From Psychrobacter sp. APC 3426 (GTDB taxonomy: Bacteria; Pseudomonadota; Gammaproteobacteria; Pseudomonadales; Moraxellaceae), in NCBI RefSeq assembly GCF_030408035.1, contig NZ_JASDCF010000011.1:31223-95222 (forward strand): a stretch of 64,000 nucleotides of DNA, in the 5' to 3' direction. A program made the translations under genes and the position numbers. Positions 28,317 to 37,275 of the stretch are shown piece after piece (position 1 is the first letter of the stretch; every line of letters begins with the position of its first letter). The notes under the pieces are model-generated. The model was given only the letters and a program-made list of their open reading frames with translations. It made no database searches and had not been told where the DNA came from.

Positions 28317-29049
28317 CTTCATAGAGCGCCATACCAGTGGCAACACTCACATTCAAGCTCTGTAGGTTGCCATGCTCGTTTCCTGACATTGGAATATACA
28401 CCAGCTCATCGCAGCTCTCCATTGTCAGACGACGCATTCCTTCTCCTTCTGACCCCATAATAATGGCGGTCTTACCCGTCAAATCAGCGTCATGTATCGG
28501 CTTAGCCTCATCACTCAAGGCAGTACCAAATACAAACACCCCTGCATTTTTAATTTGCGTCAGCGTACGCGCCAGATTGGTCACACTAATGATAGGCATC
28601 ATCTCAGCAGCACCAACAGATACCTTTGCTACGGTTGGCGTCAAGCTAGCGGCATGATGTTTTGGACAAACGACTGCATCCACGCCCATTGCGACTGCCG
28701 TACGCAAGCATGCACCAAAGTTATGCGCGTCAGTGATTTGGTCTAAAACCAATAGTAAACACTGATCACGTCCGATAATGGTATCTAACAGACTCTCATC
28801 AGCGAAAGCAAGCGGACGAGCGTTAAGCACCACACCTTGGTGTTGCGGACTGCCGCACAGTTGCGCCAGCTTATCTTTTTGTGTGGGTTGGATGCTGATG
28901 CCATTGGCTTCGGCCTCTGCCATAATGGCTTGTACGTGGCTATCAGTCTCACGCCCTTGCTGCACAAATAAGCTAAGCCCATCGAGAGGACGGTGTTCGA
29001 GTAAAGCATCAATCGCATGAATGCCATAGAAATAAATTGGTTTTGCCAT
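28279..29049 (-). CDS. rlmB: 23S rRNA (guanosine-2'-O-)-methyltransferase RlmB
   Basis: SPOUT-class methyltransferase that modifies G2251 of 23S rRNA. 256 residues. An N-terminal substrate-binding domain (YGIHAIDALLEHRP) is followed by the trefoil-knot domain with motif 1 HNFGACLRTAVAMG, motif 2 IIMGSEGEGMR and motif 3 IPMSGNEHGNLQSLNVSVATG. Its C-terminal codons overlap coaE by 38 bp in convergent orientation. Confidence 0.95.
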   Translation of the reverse strand: MAKPIYFYGIHAIDALLEHRPLDGLSLFVQQGRETDSHVQAIMAEAEANGISIQPTQKDKLAQLCGSPQHQGVVLNARPLAFADESLLDTIIGRDQCLLLVLDQITDAHNFGACLRTAVAMGVDAVVCPKHHAASLTPTVAKVSVGAAEMMPIISVTNLARTLTQIKNAGVFVFGTALSDEAKPIHDADLTGKTAIIMGSEGEGMRRLTMESCDELVYIPMSGNEHGNLQSLNVSVATGMALYEVNRQRTLAAGQA

Positions 29050-29157
29050 AGTAGGCCTACTAATTATAAAAGTGGCTATCGCGCGGGGCGATAGATAGAG
29101 TAAAAAACAGATAAAGTAAAATAGGATATAGCTATCATTGTAGCTATTTATGGTCGA

Positions 29158-29334
29158 CTAGGGCGTGTCCTCATTTTAAAAATGGTGATAAAAATGAGAT
29201 AAATTGCAGTCAAACAAGGAAAATAGCGCAGGTAATATCGAGATATTAGTCAGCTATTTGACGCTGTTTGGCAAGATTTAGCTATTTTTTAACCCATTTA
29301 GATTATTATCGATTGAATTGAGGACACGCCCTAG
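29158..29334. mobile_element. 177-bp MITE-like element with 16-bp perfect terminal inverted repeats
   Basis: Ends are CTAGGGCGTGTCCTCA (29158-29173) and its exact reverse complement (29319-29334). CTAG at both tips may be the duplicated target or part of the repeat. The interior is AT-rich, non-coding and contains complementary segments around AAATAGC and GCTATTT. It looks like a non-autonomous derivative of an IS with GGGCGTGTCC-type ends; IS5-like elements are a candidate parent. Confidence 0.8.
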
Positions 29335-29465
29335 ACTGCAGCAAAAATTAAAAAAAGAAACAAACAATACCCATTTGATACTGTTTATTTCTTTTGAGTG
29401 ATAGGTATTTATAGGGTTAAGCCATTCAATGATGGCTTAACATTTATTATCCTGCTAATTTTTAA

Positions 29466-29801
29466 CTAACCTTCTAAGTGACAAACGTACTGGACAATCT
29501 CTTCTGTCCGCAGATTAAAACCACTATTGCCTTCAACGACAAATGACTGTCCAGCCCGATAATAGCTGAACTCCTCATCACCATTTATTTTCACTTCACA
29601 CTCACCGCTGGTGATTTCGATACGCTCGGAGGTATTGGTGCTGAAGTGGTAATGCTCAACCAAATTATCACAAGGTAAAATAATACCTAAGGTCTTATGG
29701 CGACCATCCTCAAACATAATGGTATGGCTTGAGCAGCGACCATCATAAGAGACTGTCGCTTGGGCATTGACTGTTACATTAGTAAATTGCGCCGCTGTCA
29801 T
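29466..29801 (-). CDS. ppnP: Pyrimidine/purine nucleoside phosphorylase (PpnP, YaiE family)
   Basis: Small single-domain cupin-like nucleoside phosphorylase of the DUF1255 family, which splits several nucleosides with phosphate. 111 residues (94 in E. coli). Conserved features are VSYDGRCSSHTIMFEDGRHKTLG, ERIEITSGECEVKI and YRAGQSFVVEGNSGFNLR. It is monocistronic between the MITE-like element and a 734-bp empty region. Confidence 0.9.
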   Translation of the reverse strand: MTAAQFTNVTVNAQATVSYDGRCSSHTIMFEDGRHKTLGIILPCDNLVEHYHFSTNTSERIEITSGECEVKINGDEEFSYYRAGQSFVVEGNSGFNLRTEEIVQYVCHLEG

Positions 29802-30535
29802 AGTGGCTTCCTTATCAAATAATTATTGCAAAACTAAAAAATAAGTAACTTATGGAATCCTAGCGAGAGTATGCCTTTTAGATAAGCGCTTTACTCTATT
29901 TGCTATGGTTCTATACAACTGTATTGTTATCATAGATGCCTGCATGCGAATGGCAAGTGCAAAAATGGTGGCTGCAGATTCTACAAGAACGTTCTGACAT
30001 AATGACGAAGTTGGTTTTAGGCCACACTTTGCATGCGACCCAGTAGCAAGAGTTTATCATTATGTGAGATTATGCTACCACATTATATCTATAAAGTTTG
30101 TTACAGCGGCTAGGAAAGTTTTGCTTGTAGATACGCACGGATACTCCCTGACTACCAGCTTTTCTAAGTGGCTGGATTATCATTATGATAGACGCTTATT
30201 GAGCATTCTATAAGTAATACGTATGACTTTAAAAATAGCACCTTGACCATTTAACGTGATTTTATCATCCGTATCAATGGTATAGAGAGTGTGTCTGACA
30301 GTCCATTTTTTATCCAATAAAGATAATAGGTTCATAACCGTTTACGTTATCAGTCAGCTTTAGGATTTGTATTTAATAGCATTTACCACCATACTATTTA
30401 TCACTACTATGTGGCTTATTTCCGCTATTAACTTTCCACTGTTAACAAAGTAATCTTATTTCTTTATTTACCCTATTTTGGACATGGCTTTAGATGAATT
30501 TATCTAACCGTTATGGTCTATCATGAGAGGCGTTG
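29802..30535. other. 734-bp region between divergent ppnP and recN
   Basis: Non-coding as far as can be seen. The motif TGCATGCGA occurs twice, near 29941 and 30033. No LexA-type CTGT-N8-ACAG box was found before recN. No repeat of the other families is present. Confidence 0.5.
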
Positions 30536-32215
30536 ATGCTTGTATCATTAACTTTACATCAGTTTGCATTAATCGCTCAGCATGAGCTGAGTATGGCTGA
30601 AGGCTTCAATGTCATCACTGGTGAAACGGGTGCTGGCAAGTCGTTATTACTCGATGCGCTGTCCTTATGTGCAGGCGAGCGCGCAGACAGTGCAATGGTC
30701 AGACATGGCGCGGCGCATGCGGATATCTATGCGCAGTTTGATGTGGAAAATAATCAGGTCGTTGCGGAATGGTTTGCCAAACATGAGCGTCCATTAGAAG
30801 AGCCTGACGTTCTCATTCGTCGTCAGCTCAGTAATACAGGTCGCTCAAAAGCGTGGTTAAATGGCACGCCTGTCAGCTTGGCTGAGCTCAAAAGTCTCGG
30901 CTCATTACTGGTTAATATCCATAGTCAACACGCTCAGCAAGCATTGCTGAAGCCGCAGTTTGTGGTGCAATGGCTAGATGAGATGGCACAAATCACGCCA
31001 CTTGCTGCGCAAACGGCCAGCAGTTATCAAGCGTATCAGCAACTCAAACGCCGTGCTGATGATATCGCGAGCCGAGAAGCTCAGCGCCAAGACCGTATCC
31101 AGTTGTTGCAAAGTCAATTGGCAGACGTAGCGCCGTTATTAGCGGTAGACTATGCGGAAGTCGAAGCAGAACACGAAGAGCTGTCTAATATCGAAGCACT
31201 CATGCAAGAGGCCAGTCATGGCTTGCACCTGCTCGATAATGATACCGATGAGCCAGACGTCATGACCTTGCTCGGGCAAGCGATTAAGCTCTGTGATAAC
31301 CAAATGAGTGTCAGCCAAACCTTTGAGCAGGCTTCCGAACAGCTACATTTGGCCCAGCAACAAATCACAGAGGTCATAGGCTTACTATCGGATTATGCTG
31401 AGCAACAGCTGCCTGACCCTGAGCGTTTGCAAACCCTAGATAACTTAATCAGTCTTGGTCACCGTCTGTCTCGCAAGCATAGCCTGCCTGCGACTGACTT
31501 AATCGATGAAGCAAAAGGGTGGGAGTCGCAACTAGAGCAGTTAGAAAATGAGCCGAGCAGCGATGCGATGGCGGCGCAAATCGAGCAAGCGTGGCAAACG
31601 TATCTCGACCTAGCCACTCAGTTAAACAAAGAGCGCTCAAAAGCGGCACCGATTGTCAGCAAACAATTAATTAAACAATTACAACCCCTTGCCCTCCCCA
31701 ATGCGCGCTGCGAGTTTGTTTTTACCAAAAAAGCCGATGTCAGCCAATATGGTGCGCAAGGTAGCTATGACATTGATTTACTATTTAGTGCCAACGTCGG
31801 TATGCCGATGCAGCCGCTACATAAAATTGCCTCAGGTGGTGAGCTGTCGCGTATGGCACTGGTGATGCAGGTATTACAAGCGACCAATGACGATAATAAT
31901 GCCGCCAAGCCAATGCTGGTATTTGATGAGGTAGATGTCGGTATCAGTGGTGGCACCGCGCAAGTGGTCGGCGAGCTATTACGCGAGCTTGGACAGACGC
32001 AGCAACTATTAGCCATTACCCACCAAGCGCAGGTAGCTGCGCAAGCACATCAGCATATCTTGGTGCAAAAACATCATCAAGAGCAGACTGAAAGTGAGCT
32101 GTTGATATTGACCGACGATGCGCAGGTAGATGAGCTGGCACGCATGTCTGGTGGTGTGACCATCACTGACGTTACCCGTGACCATGCCCGCAGTTTATTA
32201 ACCGATGTTAAATAA
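30536..32215 (+). CDS. recN: DNA repair protein RecN
   Basis: SMC-like ATPase for double-strand break repair. 559 residues from the ATG at 30536, chosen over the in-frame TTG three bases earlier because GAGAGG lies at a suitable distance. Walker A GETGAGKS is at 29-36, followed by CAGERAD and VNIHSQHAQQALL. A long coiled-coil centre (about 140-360) ends in the signature ASGGELSRMALVMQVL, Walker B PMLVFDEVDVGISGGTA and the His switch AITHQAQVAAQ. Confidence 0.96.
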   Translation: MLVSLTLHQFALIAQHELSMAEGFNVITGETGAGKSLLLDALSLCAGERADSAMVRHGAAHADIYAQFDVENNQVVAEWFAKHERPLEEPDVLIRRQLSNTGRSKAWLNGTPVSLAELKSLGSLLVNIHSQHAQQALLKPQFVVQWLDEMAQITPLAAQTASSYQAYQQLKRRADDIASREAQRQDRIQLLQSQLADVAPLLAVDYAEVEAEHEELSNIEALMQEASHGLHLLDNDTDEPDVMTLLGQAIKLCDNQMSVSQTFEQASEQLHLAQQQITEVIGLLSDYAEQQLPDPERLQTLDNLISLGHRLSRKHSLPATDLIDEAKGWESQLEQLENEPSSDAMAAQIEQAWQTYLDLATQLNKERSKAAPIVSKQLIKQLQPLALPNARCEFVFTKKADVSQYGAQGSYDIDLLFSANVGMPMQPLHKIASGGELSRMALVMQVLQATNDDNNAAKPMLVFDEVDVGISGGTAQVVGELLRELGQTQQLLAITHQAQVAAQAHQHILVQKHHQEQTESELLILTDDAQVDELARMSGGVTITDVTRDHARSLLTDVK

Positions 32216-32341
32216 AGAGTTAAGGTCGACCACTATCATCGAATAACTGCTAAATATTTGCTTTGGTTGATTTTTTGCTTATTAGCGCCATATAGTGGTG
32301 TGTCATCTCTGTTATTTTACCTTTAATATTAGGTTGCATTT

Positions 32342-32911
32342 GTGTCTATGTCTAAAGCCAATTTGACTCATCATTTCTTAATTGCGGCACCCGAGCTGTC
32401 AGACCCAAGGTTTGAGCAGGCGCTGATTTATATCTGTCGTCATGACAAGCACGGTGCACTCGGTCTGATGGTCAATCGCCCATTAGAGCAGTCGCGGGTG
32501 GGCAAACTGCTAGAAGATCTGAGTATTGAAGTGACTGACCCACAAGTGATGGAAGATGTGGCATTAGAAGGCGGTCCGATGTATCCGCAAGTGGGCTTTG
32601 TATTACATACTGGTCAACCAGAATGGGCGTCTTCTTTTGCGATATCAGAAAATGTCTGTATCACCACTAGCCAAGACATCCTTAAACGTATCGCCGCAGG
32701 TCAAGGGGTTGGTCACTATCAGTTGTGCTTAGGTCATGCCAGTTGGGGCAAAAAACAGCTCGACCAAGAGCTTAATAACGGCGACTGGCTGGTCTGTCCT
32801 GCTGATTTGAACTTATTATTTGATACGCCATTTGAAGAACGCTGGCAGATTGCTGCTGACAAAATTGGCGTTAATTTTGATTATCTCAGTAGTGATATCG
32901 GTCATGCCTAA
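32342..32911 (+). CDS. yqgE: YqgE/AlgH family protein
   Basis: 189 residues of the UPF0301 family, no catalytic activity established; AlgH of Pseudomonas affects alginate regulation. Typical phrases are [48 protein letters not shown] and [21 protein letters not shown]. It is followed by ruvX, the usual neighbour. The start may be GTG at 32342 (AGG eight bases before) or ATG at 32348. Confidence 0.94.
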   Translation: MSMSKANLTHHFLIAAPELSDPRFEQALIYICRHDKHGALGLMVNRPLEQSRVGKLLEDLSIEVTDPQVMEDVALEGGPMYPQVGFVLHTGQPEWASSFAISENVCITTSQDILKRIAAGQGVGHYQLCLGHASWGKKQLDQELNNGDWLVCPADLNLLFDTPFEERWQIAADKIGVNFDYLSSDIGHA

Positions 32912-32988
32912 ATAGTAAGCTACACTTGAACAAGACCTTTAATAAGCAAGCAGCCCTAGGATTATAAAAACAGGAAACACCTCTCACT

Positions 32989-33555
32989 ATGGTACATAGC
33001 ACCCTTATGACAGACAGCACAGTCGCTATTAATGACAATATCGATATTGAAGCGAATATCACGACTGACGCTAGCATCGCTGAACCAAGCGTCAAGCCGC
33101 ATCTCATCTTAGCCTTGGATTATGGTGTCAAAAAGATGGGTATGGCATTAGGCAACACCCTTACTGAGACTGCACGGGCTTTTGATATTTTGGCGATGAA
33201 TAATGGTCAGCCTGATTGGGACAATTTGCTAGGTATTATCAAGGTCTGGGGGGTGGCAAAGGTGGTGGTTGGGCTACCACTTAATATGGATGGTAGTAGC
33301 TCGATGCTGTCAAAGCGCGCGCATAAATTTGCCCGTCGTCTCGCGCATAGAATCATGGAACAGCATCTACCAGTGGTCGTGACTCTCTGTGATGAGCGTC
33401 TGACCTCAGTCGCAGCGCGCGACATCGCTTGGGAAAATGGCTGGATTCAAAACGAACGTGATCCCATTGATGATATCTCTGCTTGTATTCTGATGTCGAC
33501 CTATTTTGCTGACCCCAATAGCAGTATCGCCATCGATGCCATCAAAGCAGATTAA
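32989..33555 (+). CDS. ruvX: Holliday junction resolvase-like protein / pre-16S rRNA nuclease RuvX (YqgF)
   Basis: RNase H-fold nuclease implicated in 16S rRNA 5'-end maturation. 188 residues, with an acidic N-terminal extension of about 35 residues before the usual start LILALDYGVKKMGMALG. Further motifs are VVVGLPLNMDGSSSMLSKRAHKFA, LCDERLTSVAA and the C-terminal IDDISACILMSTYF with its catalytic Asp. It follows yqgE. Confidence 0.94.
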   Translation: MVHSTLMTDSTVAINDNIDIEANITTDASIAEPSVKPHLILALDYGVKKMGMALGNTLTETARAFDILAMNNGQPDWDNLLGIIKVWGVAKVVVGLPLNMDGSSSMLSKRAHKFARRLAHRIMEQHLPVVVTLCDERLTSVAARDIAWENGWIQNERDPIDDISACILMSTYFADPNSSIAIDAIKAD

Positions 33556-33625
33556 GCCAACGGTAATCCTGCCCTTCAAATACCAGCAATTTTTGCTATA
33601 CCATCTACATAAATGACTGATTATT

Positions 33626-34105
33626 ATGACCACTGCTTCAGACCAATCCCTGAAAAATAAGTCTCAACATGGCTTTGTTCCACTTGCCATTGCTCGTATC
33701 AAAGGCGCACAGCGTGCCAATCAAATAGCGATTTACCTTATTTATGCCGCCATCATCTCTTTCATGGTCTTTGGCACCATTGCTAGTATCAAGGCATTCC
33801 ATGACAATCAGCTGCTCTATCAACTGTTTTATAATCTGCCATATGCTTTGATTGCGTTATCTATTCCGATTATCATCTATGATGCGTTGGTCATTTATCG
33901 CTATCGCTTAAATCAGCCATCAATGATTGCATTAAGCATCGGGGTTTCCACCATCGTGCTGATTGCTGGCCTATTATTTGCCGATACCGCATGGTTGGGA
34001 CTGGCTTGTTGGGTGGGTGTGGCATTCTTGTTCAAGGTGAGCTTTAAACGCTTTTTTAACTTTTTGGAAGCCGAAGCAGAAGCTGATATTGTTGAAGACA
34101 GTTAA
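33626..34105 (+). CDS. Uncharacterised four-helix membrane protein
   Basis: 159 residues, not recognised. Four hydrophobic stretches at about 34-56, 70-90, 100-118 and 120-140 suggest four membrane helices, with a basic cytosolic N-terminus and an acidic C-terminus (EAEAEADIVEDS). It sits between ruvX (71 bases upstream) and the TusA-like gene (73 bases downstream) in the same direction, so it is probably part of that transcript. Confidence 0.65.
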   Translation: MTTASDQSLKNKSQHGFVPLAIARIKGAQRANQIAIYLIYAAIISFMVFGTIASIKAFHDNQLLYQLFYNLPYALIALSIPIIIYDALVIYRYRLNQPSMIALSIGVSTIVLIAGLLFADTAWLGLACWVGVAFLFKVSFKRFFNFLEAEAEADIVEDS

Positions 34106-34177
34106 CACAGCTATATACTATATCCCCTTTAGAAATAGTAAAAAACACACCTGACTATATCGATTCAAACTGAGACT

Positions 34178-34504
34178 ATGACAACTTCAATATCTGACAC
34201 CTCGATTCAACATCATCTAGATACCAAAGGGCTTATCTGCCCAGAACCGGTCATGATGCTGCATCGAACCATTCGCAAAGCCGATGCCGGCGAGGTGATT
34301 GAAATACTCGCCACCGACCCTGCGACCACTCGCGATATTCCTAATTTTTGCCGTCATTTGGGACACACCCTTGTTCACCAAGAGACACTTGCGGAAAATA
34401 TCAGTTTAGAAGTTGATCCTGATGAAATAACAGTTGATAGTGATGATAGCGCGCCAATCAATGCCACACTTTATCGTTATTTGGTAAAGAAAAAGAGCGC
34501 TTAA
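34178..34504 (+). CDS. tusA: TusA-like sulfur carrier protein
   Basis: Sulfurtransferase carrier of the SirA/TusA family, used in 2-thiouridine formation on tRNA and other sulfur transfers. 108 residues. The active cysteine is Cys21 in LDTKGLICPEPVMMLH, followed by GEVIEILATDPATTRDIPNFCRHLGH. The C-terminal tail (about 85-108) is longer than in E. coli TusA (81 residues). Assignment to TusA rather than a paralogue of the same family is likely but not certain. Confidence 0.85.
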   Translation: MTTSISDTSIQHHLDTKGLICPEPVMMLHRTIRKADAGEVIEILATDPATTRDIPNFCRHLGHTLVHQETLAENISLEVDPDEITVDSDDSAPINATLYRYLVKKKSA

Positions 34505-34563
34505 TCAGATAGCCAAGACTCCGTACGTTAGAGGCAATATATTTTTTATAAGAGGTAAGCTAC

Positions 34564-35805
34564 GTGTTACAAACAGAGAAGCAATATGTGCAGTGGCGCG
34601 AAAATAAAAACGGCAATGAAAGCTTACATAAAGCCCGCTGGTTATCTGCAAGCAGTCATGCGCCGCCTGCACGTATTGTCGTAGTCGATGATAAGACGAC
34701 TGCTGATGAGGCTTATCGCTTAGCATGCGAAGGCACATCACTACTGTGGCGCGGTGACTTTCATAATGCGCGGCAATTGCTTCAAGCACTCAAACGGCGT
34801 ATCGAGCGTACCAATGAGCGCTCTGAGCAACGCAAAATAAAAAAAGCGGCTAATAAGTCTGCTAAGTCTGCTAAGTCTAATAAAACTGCATTTGAATCCT
34901 CAGAGACGCCCAAAGACATACCCAACCTATTTCATCAACAGCGCCAAATCCAAGCCCAGCGCTCGCGCATATTGAGCCGTTTGCTACTAGAGCTAGATAG
35001 TGATTATGCCAGCCACTTACGTCGTTCTCCTGATGTCAGTGCCGCTTGTACAGCAGCTTTTGGCCAGTTAGATAAAGCGGCTGATGAATCATGTGTACTA
35101 TCATTTCGTGACCTGCAAGGGGCGCTTGGTGCAGCGCAGTGGCGCGAAAAAGGCGTGCCAGTTGAAAGCTTAGGGCTTTCGATTTACCCGCATTATGGTG
35201 TCTTTGCACCACCCCGCCATGAGTATGTACAGCTATTACTTGATGCGCCGCTGCCGACTGTACATGATGTCGCTTATGACATAGGTACTGGCACTGGTCT
35301 GCTAGCCATAATTTTAGCGCAGCGCGGTGTGAAACAGGTGATTGCCACGGACTTAAATCCGCGTGCGTTAGCCTGCGCAAATGAGAACTTTACGCGCCAA
35401 GGGCTAGCTAACGTGCAGTTACAGCAAGCAGACCTGTATCCGACTGATGCGCCATTCGCTAACTTAATTGTCTGTAATCCACCTTGGTTGCCTGCTAAGC
35501 CCAGCTCGCCTTTAGAGTACGCCGTTTATGATGCCAATAGTGCAATGCTGCGTGGGTTGTTGCAGGGCGCGAAATCTCACTTAGCCAAGCAAGGAGAAGT
35601 CTGGTTAATATTGTCCGATTTGGCTGAACATTTGCAGCTGCGCACTCGTGACGAATTATTAGGCTGGTTTGCCAATGCTGGATTAGCAGTAACATACCGT
35701 CTAGATACCAAGCCTAAGCATGGTCGCAGCCAAGATGAGACTGATCCGCTATTTGCAGCGCGAAGTGCGGAAGTCACCTCGTTATGGTGCTTGCAGCGTG
35801 TTTAA
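34564..35805 (+). CDS. Class I SAM-dependent methyltransferase with NPPW motif
   Basis: 413 residues with a GTG start preceded by AGAGG. The C-terminal half is a Rossmann methyltransferase: motif I YDIGTGTGLLAIILA (about 238-252), motif II ATDLNPRALACA and the catalytic NPPW in LIVCNPPWLPAKPS, which is typical of enzymes that methylate amide or exocyclic amino groups (PrmC, RlmG, RsmC relatives). The N-terminal half has a basic, Lys/Ser/Ala-rich low-complexity segment (about 94-116) and may bind RNA. The target (rRNA base, tRNA or protein) is not readable. It lies between the TusA-like gene and xerD. Confidence 0.8.
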   Translation: MLQTEKQYVQWRENKNGNESLHKARWLSASSHAPPARIVVVDDKTTADEAYRLACEGTSLLWRGDFHNARQLLQALKRRIERTNERSEQRKIKKAANKSAKSAKSNKTAFESSETPKDIPNLFHQQRQIQAQRSRILSRLLLELDSDYASHLRRSPDVSAACTAAFGQLDKAADESCVLSFRDLQGALGAAQWREKGVPVESLGLSIYPHYGVFAPPRHEYVQLLLDAPLPTVHDVAYDIGTGTGLLAIILAQRGVKQVIATDLNPRALACANENFTRQGLANVQLQQADLYPTDAPFANLIVCNPPWLPAKPSSPLEYAVYDANSAMLRGLLQGAKSHLAKQGEVWLILSDLAEHLQLRTRDELLGWFANAGLAVTYRLDTKPKHGRSQDETDPLFAARSAEVTSLWCLQRV

Positions 35806-35829
35806 TATTCAATCATTGAGTATCGTCTT

Positions 35830-36768
35830 ATGAGCCGCGACCGTGCCGTACAACAGCGCCAACCAAAAGCGCTAGCTGTTGATGATGAACCCGCTTATAT
35901 CACTGAGTTTCGTCAAGCGATGTTGGCGCGCGGTCTGGCAACGCGGACGCGTAACGCTTATGTCCGCGACCTGCGTTCTTGCGAGCTCATCAGTCCTATT
36001 GCCCTGACGAAATGGCAGCCTGATGACGTGCTGCACTGTTTATCCACCCTTACTCAAGATGGCAAAACCCCACGAACCCAAGCACGCATGCTCTCAAGCT
36101 TGCGGCAGTTCTACCTTTGGATGATTGCCAGTAATCTGCGTGAGGACAATCCGTGCGAGCGTATCAAAAGCCCCAAATTAGGCCGTCCACTGCCTAAAGA
36201 TTTAAGTGAGGCAGATGTCGATAATCTACTTGCCTCACCTGACACTAGCACAGCGCTTGGCCTGCGTGATAAAGCCATGTTAGAGGTGCTCTACGCCTGT
36301 GGTCTGCGTGTTAGCGAGTTGATTAATCTGTCGCTTGAGCAAGTGAATTTAAACTCTGGTTGGCTACAAATCACCGGTAAAGGTAATAAAACCCGACTGG
36401 TGCCATTAGGTGAATATGCTGCAGATGCGCTGGAAGATTATCTAACGCATGCTCGTGGTGATTTGATTGCGCATTTAAAATCGGGCAATTGCCAAGCGGT
36501 GTTCTTGACCGCGCAAGGCGGCTATATGACAAGGCAGAACTTTTGGTATCTATTAAAGAAATACGCCAAAATCGCCAGTATTGATAAAGAGTTATCACCG
36601 CATACCCTGCGTCACGCCTTTGCTACGCATTTATTAAATCATGGCGCAGACTTGCGTAGCGTGCAGTTATTACTGGGGCATAGTGATTTATCAACGACGC
36701 AGATTTATACCCATGTGGCGACGGCGAGATTGCAGAAGTTGCATGCCGAGCATCATCCGCGCGGTTAA
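35830..36768 (+). CDS. xerD: Site-specific tyrosine recombinase XerD
   Basis: With XerC resolves chromosome dimers at dif. 312 residues. The catalytic set is complete: Arg160 in ACGLRVSEL, Lys184 in ITGKGNKTR, His258 and Arg261 in PHTLRHAF, His284 in LLGHSDLSTT and Tyr293 in QIYTHVA. The C-terminus RLQKLHAEHHPRG is the XerD-type ending, which favours XerD over XerC. The N-terminal SAM-like domain is preceded by about 20 extra residues. A decayed copy of its last codons lies at 37191-37259, beyond the next gene. Confidence 0.93.
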   Translation: MSRDRAVQQRQPKALAVDDEPAYITEFRQAMLARGLATRTRNAYVRDLRSCELISPIALTKWQPDDVLHCLSTLTQDGKTPRTQARMLSSLRQFYLWMIASNLREDNPCERIKSPKLGRPLPKDLSEADVDNLLASPDTSTALGLRDKAMLEVLYACGLRVSELINLSLEQVNLNSGWLQITGKGNKTRLVPLGEYAADALEDYLTHARGDLIAHLKSGNCQAVFLTAQGGYMTRQNFWYLLKKYAKIASIDKELSPHTLRHAFATHLLNHGADLRSVQLLLGHSDLSTTQIYTHVATARLQKLHAEHHPRG

Positions 36769-36812
36769 AATTGAAATTGACTATTTATTGATGATTGTAA
36801 AAGGAATAAAAC

Positions 36813-37151
36813 GTGTTGCAAGCTCAGCCCTCTACTCTACCTACCCTAACAAAAGGGCAAAATTCCGCCCTCAAAAACCTGACCATCATGGGTTATCTAG
36901 AAGGCACGTCTTTTTTATTATTACTTGGTATCGCCATGCCACTAAAATATATGATGGGTATTCCTGAGGCAGTGAAATATATCGGTATGGCGCATGGGGC
37001 ATTGTTTATCGCCTATATTTTGATGCTGTTGATTGCAACCAGCAAAATCAAAATGCCGCTATGGGCAATGCCTGCAGGTGTGCTTGGCTCGTTTTTGCCA
37101 TTTGGTCCGTTTATATTTGATCATTTATTAAAGAAGCGTTTGAGAAAGTAG
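36813..37151 (+). CDS. DUF3817 domain membrane protein
   Basis: 112 residues with GTG start preceded by AAAAGGA. DUF3817 proteins are small membrane proteins of unknown function. The family shape is visible: LTIMGYLEGTSFLLLLGIAMPLKYM (about 23-47), then a second segment with GMAHGALFIAYILMLLIA (about 58-75), then a short third helix and the ending PFGPFIFDHLLKKRL. It follows xerD by 44 bases and precedes the xerD remnant, so it may have been inserted or captured in a duplication. Confidence 0.85.
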   Translation: MLQAQPSTLPTLTKGQNSALKNLTIMGYLEGTSFLLLLGIAMPLKYMMGIPEAVKYIGMAHGALFIAYILMLLIATSKIKMPLWAMPAGVLGSFLPFGPFIFDHLLKKRLRK

Positions 37152-37190
37152 GATTAAAAGCTTTTCGGTATCGGTTGCGCTTAGACTTTT

Positions 37191-37259
37191 GAGGATAGTG
37201 ATTTATTAACGACGACAAGATTATAGAAGCTGCATGCGGTGCATTATCTAAGAGGTTAG
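37191..37259 (+). pseudogene. Decayed copy of the xerD 3' end
   Basis: ATAGTGATTTATTAACGACG at 37195-37214 matches xerD 36680-36699 with one difference. Bases 37218-37265 then align with xerD 36727-36774 at clear similarity (AGATT, AGAAG, TGCATGC and GGTTA are shared). Read in the matching frame it gives DSDLLTTTRL, a stop, then KLHAVHYLRG and a stop, against HSDLSTT and TARLQKLHAEHHPRG of XerD. It lacks 24 bases that in xerD encode the segment around catalytic Tyr293. It is non-functional; the left boundary is uncertain. Confidence 0.75.
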
Positions 37260-37275
37260 ACTAAATACGTGTACT

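Noticed and set aside
29941..30060. Possible gene remnant in the ppnP-recN spacer
   Set aside because: A minus-strand frame without stops runs through here but has no start codon, no ribosome binding site and no recognisable motif.
36680..36774. Prophage or integron interpretation of the XerD-type recombinase
   Set aside because: The protein has the core XerD ending and lies in core context; no phage or cassette genes are nearby. The duplicated tail is reported on its own.
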